Origin: G963674505 sp964575975
GTDB lineage: Bacteria > Desulfobacterota > Desulfobacteria > Desulfobacterales > SKZT01
Assembly (NCBI GenBank): GCA_964575975.1
Contig: CAZNTU010000085.1
Coordinates: 1-22,970, forward strand
Reading direction: 5' to 3'
Length of the DNA: 22,970 nt
Below the pieces are notes generated by a model. It was not told the origin of the DNA and made no database searches. It saw nothing but the letters and a program-made list of their open reading frames with translations. A program made the position numbers and the translations under genes. Shown here in pieces: positions 22,374 to 22,970 of this stretch; within the stretch, counting starts at the first letter, position 1; each line of letters opens with the position of its first letter.

Positions 22374-22970
22374 AAGAAGAATTCAAGCACTTCCGCTCAA
22401 AAGGGGATGGCGTTTCGGGAAAGAACAATCTCGCATGGTGGACCGGGGCCGGTTGCGCGGTTATCGCCGCGACGCTCGCTTCGATAGAGTTTTTGTGCGC
22501 TCGATTCGGGATCCCGTCCGACATACTGATCCGGGACCCTGCCGCCATATTCGGATACGAACCATTTGTCGGAGCTATTTCCAATCTTGGTATATTGCTA
22601 TGGTGCTCTGCGGCCACTTTGTGCATTTTTGCTTTTATTGTTCTTGAGATAGAAAGCCGAAACGAAAAATCCTTCTTTTTGATTTCCGGAATAATAACAA
22701 TTTGTCTCCTTTTAGATGACCTGTTCATGTTTCACGAACATGTCTTTCCTAAAAAATTGGGGGTTTCCGAAAACATTGTCTATGGAGTGTACGTTTTTGC
22801 GGTTTTAGCCTACTTTGCCGTTTACCGCAAAGTCATATTGGGATTAAATTTTCGTATTCTGGCGTTTTCTTGCTTGTTTTTCGCTCTGTCCGTTGGAATC
22901 GATTTGATATTCGACAATCGAGACGTTGAACATTTCGTCGAAGACGGCTTTAAAATTTTAGGAATATTTA
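22370..22970 (+). CDS. Unknown polytopic membrane protein, truncated at right edge
   Basis: An open frame of 200 codons starts at a TTG (22370) overlapping the EpsI stop as TTGA and runs off the window. About five hydrophobic segments are visible (roughly residues 23-42, 67-92, 101-118, 138-156 and 163-180). Notable polar residues lie at helix ends: LLDDLFMFHEHVFPKKLG (about 115-132), and FDNRDVEHFVEDGFKILG near the end. It is not an exosortase: the Cys/Arg/His exosortase pattern is missing. I do not recognise the family. The clustered Asp/His/Glu suggest a membrane-embedded metal or proton site. The coupled start ties it to the EPS/PEP-CTERM operon. Base composition turns AT-richer after about 22600. 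Confidence 0.8.
   Translation, partial: MKEEFKHFRSKGDGVSGKNNLAWWTGAGCAVIAATLASIEFLCARFGIPSDILIRDPAAIFGYEPFVGAISNLGILLWCSAATLCIFAFIVLEIESRNEKSFFLISGIITICLLLDDLFMFHEHVFPKKLGVSENIVYGVYVFAVLAYFAVYRKVILGLNFRILAFSCLFFALSVGIDLIFDNRDVEHFVEDGFKILGIF

Noticed and set aside
22370..22970. The last gene as an exosortase.
   Set aside because: The visible 200 residues lack the exosortase Cys and Arg motifs and the helix pattern differs.

Overview
The window looks like chromosomal DNA of a Gram-negative bacterium. It encodes a complete RND tripartite efflux system with an outer-membrane factor, an outer-membrane beta-barrel protein and a PEP-CTERM/exosortase-type exopolysaccharide (EPS) locus. The gene mix (PEP-CTERM protein, EpsI, short export protein, PEP-CTERM-type secretion ATPase, DUF3783-like protein) would fit a deltaproteobacterial or PVC-group lineage, but the sequence does not settle the taxon. 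No rRNA, tRNA, CRISPR array, transposase or phage gene was seen.

Left third (1-9455, all on the minus strand). An apparent transcription unit runs right to left: outer-membrane efflux lipoprotein, membrane-fusion protein, HAE1-type RND pump, a small DUF3783-like protein, a possible 31-residue small ORF, a UPF1-like superfamily 1 helicase, and a gene cut by the left edge. Spacing is tight from the fusion protein to the DUF3783-like gene (1 and 21 bases).

Middle (9456-15094). A mostly intergenic-rich stretch holds single genes. These are a small membrane protein with no ordinary start codon next to its ribosome binding site, a flavodoxin-fold NAD(P)H oxidoreductase preceded by a perfect inverted repeat, a PEP-CTERM-anchored secreted protein preceded by a sigma-54-like promoter, a convergent ComF gene, and a NarL-type response regulator whose phospho-acceptor aspartate is glutamate.

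Right third (15095-22970, all plus strand). This is an EPS/PEP-CTERM cluster: a short polysaccharide export protein, a beta-barrel protein, a PEP-CTERM-type secretion ATPase, a CsgD-like LuxR regulator, a PilZ protein, a polyprenyl-phosphate sugar transferase with an extra N-terminal GGDEF-like domain, EpsI, and an unidentified polytopic membrane protein running off the right edge. The likely picture is that sugar is loaded onto undecaprenyl phosphate by the transferase. Polymer would then be exported through the export protein and barrel. PEP-CTERM proteins such as the one at 11649 would be processed by an exosortase that is not in this window. Control would be layered: an atypical response regulator, a CsgD-type regulator, a PilZ protein and possibly sigma-54.

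The most interesting points are the D-to-E response regulator, the CsgD-like gene inside a PEP-CTERM locus, the degenerate GGDEF-like domain on the sugar transferase, the sigma-54-like promoter, and the unknown membrane protein translationally coupled to EpsI.
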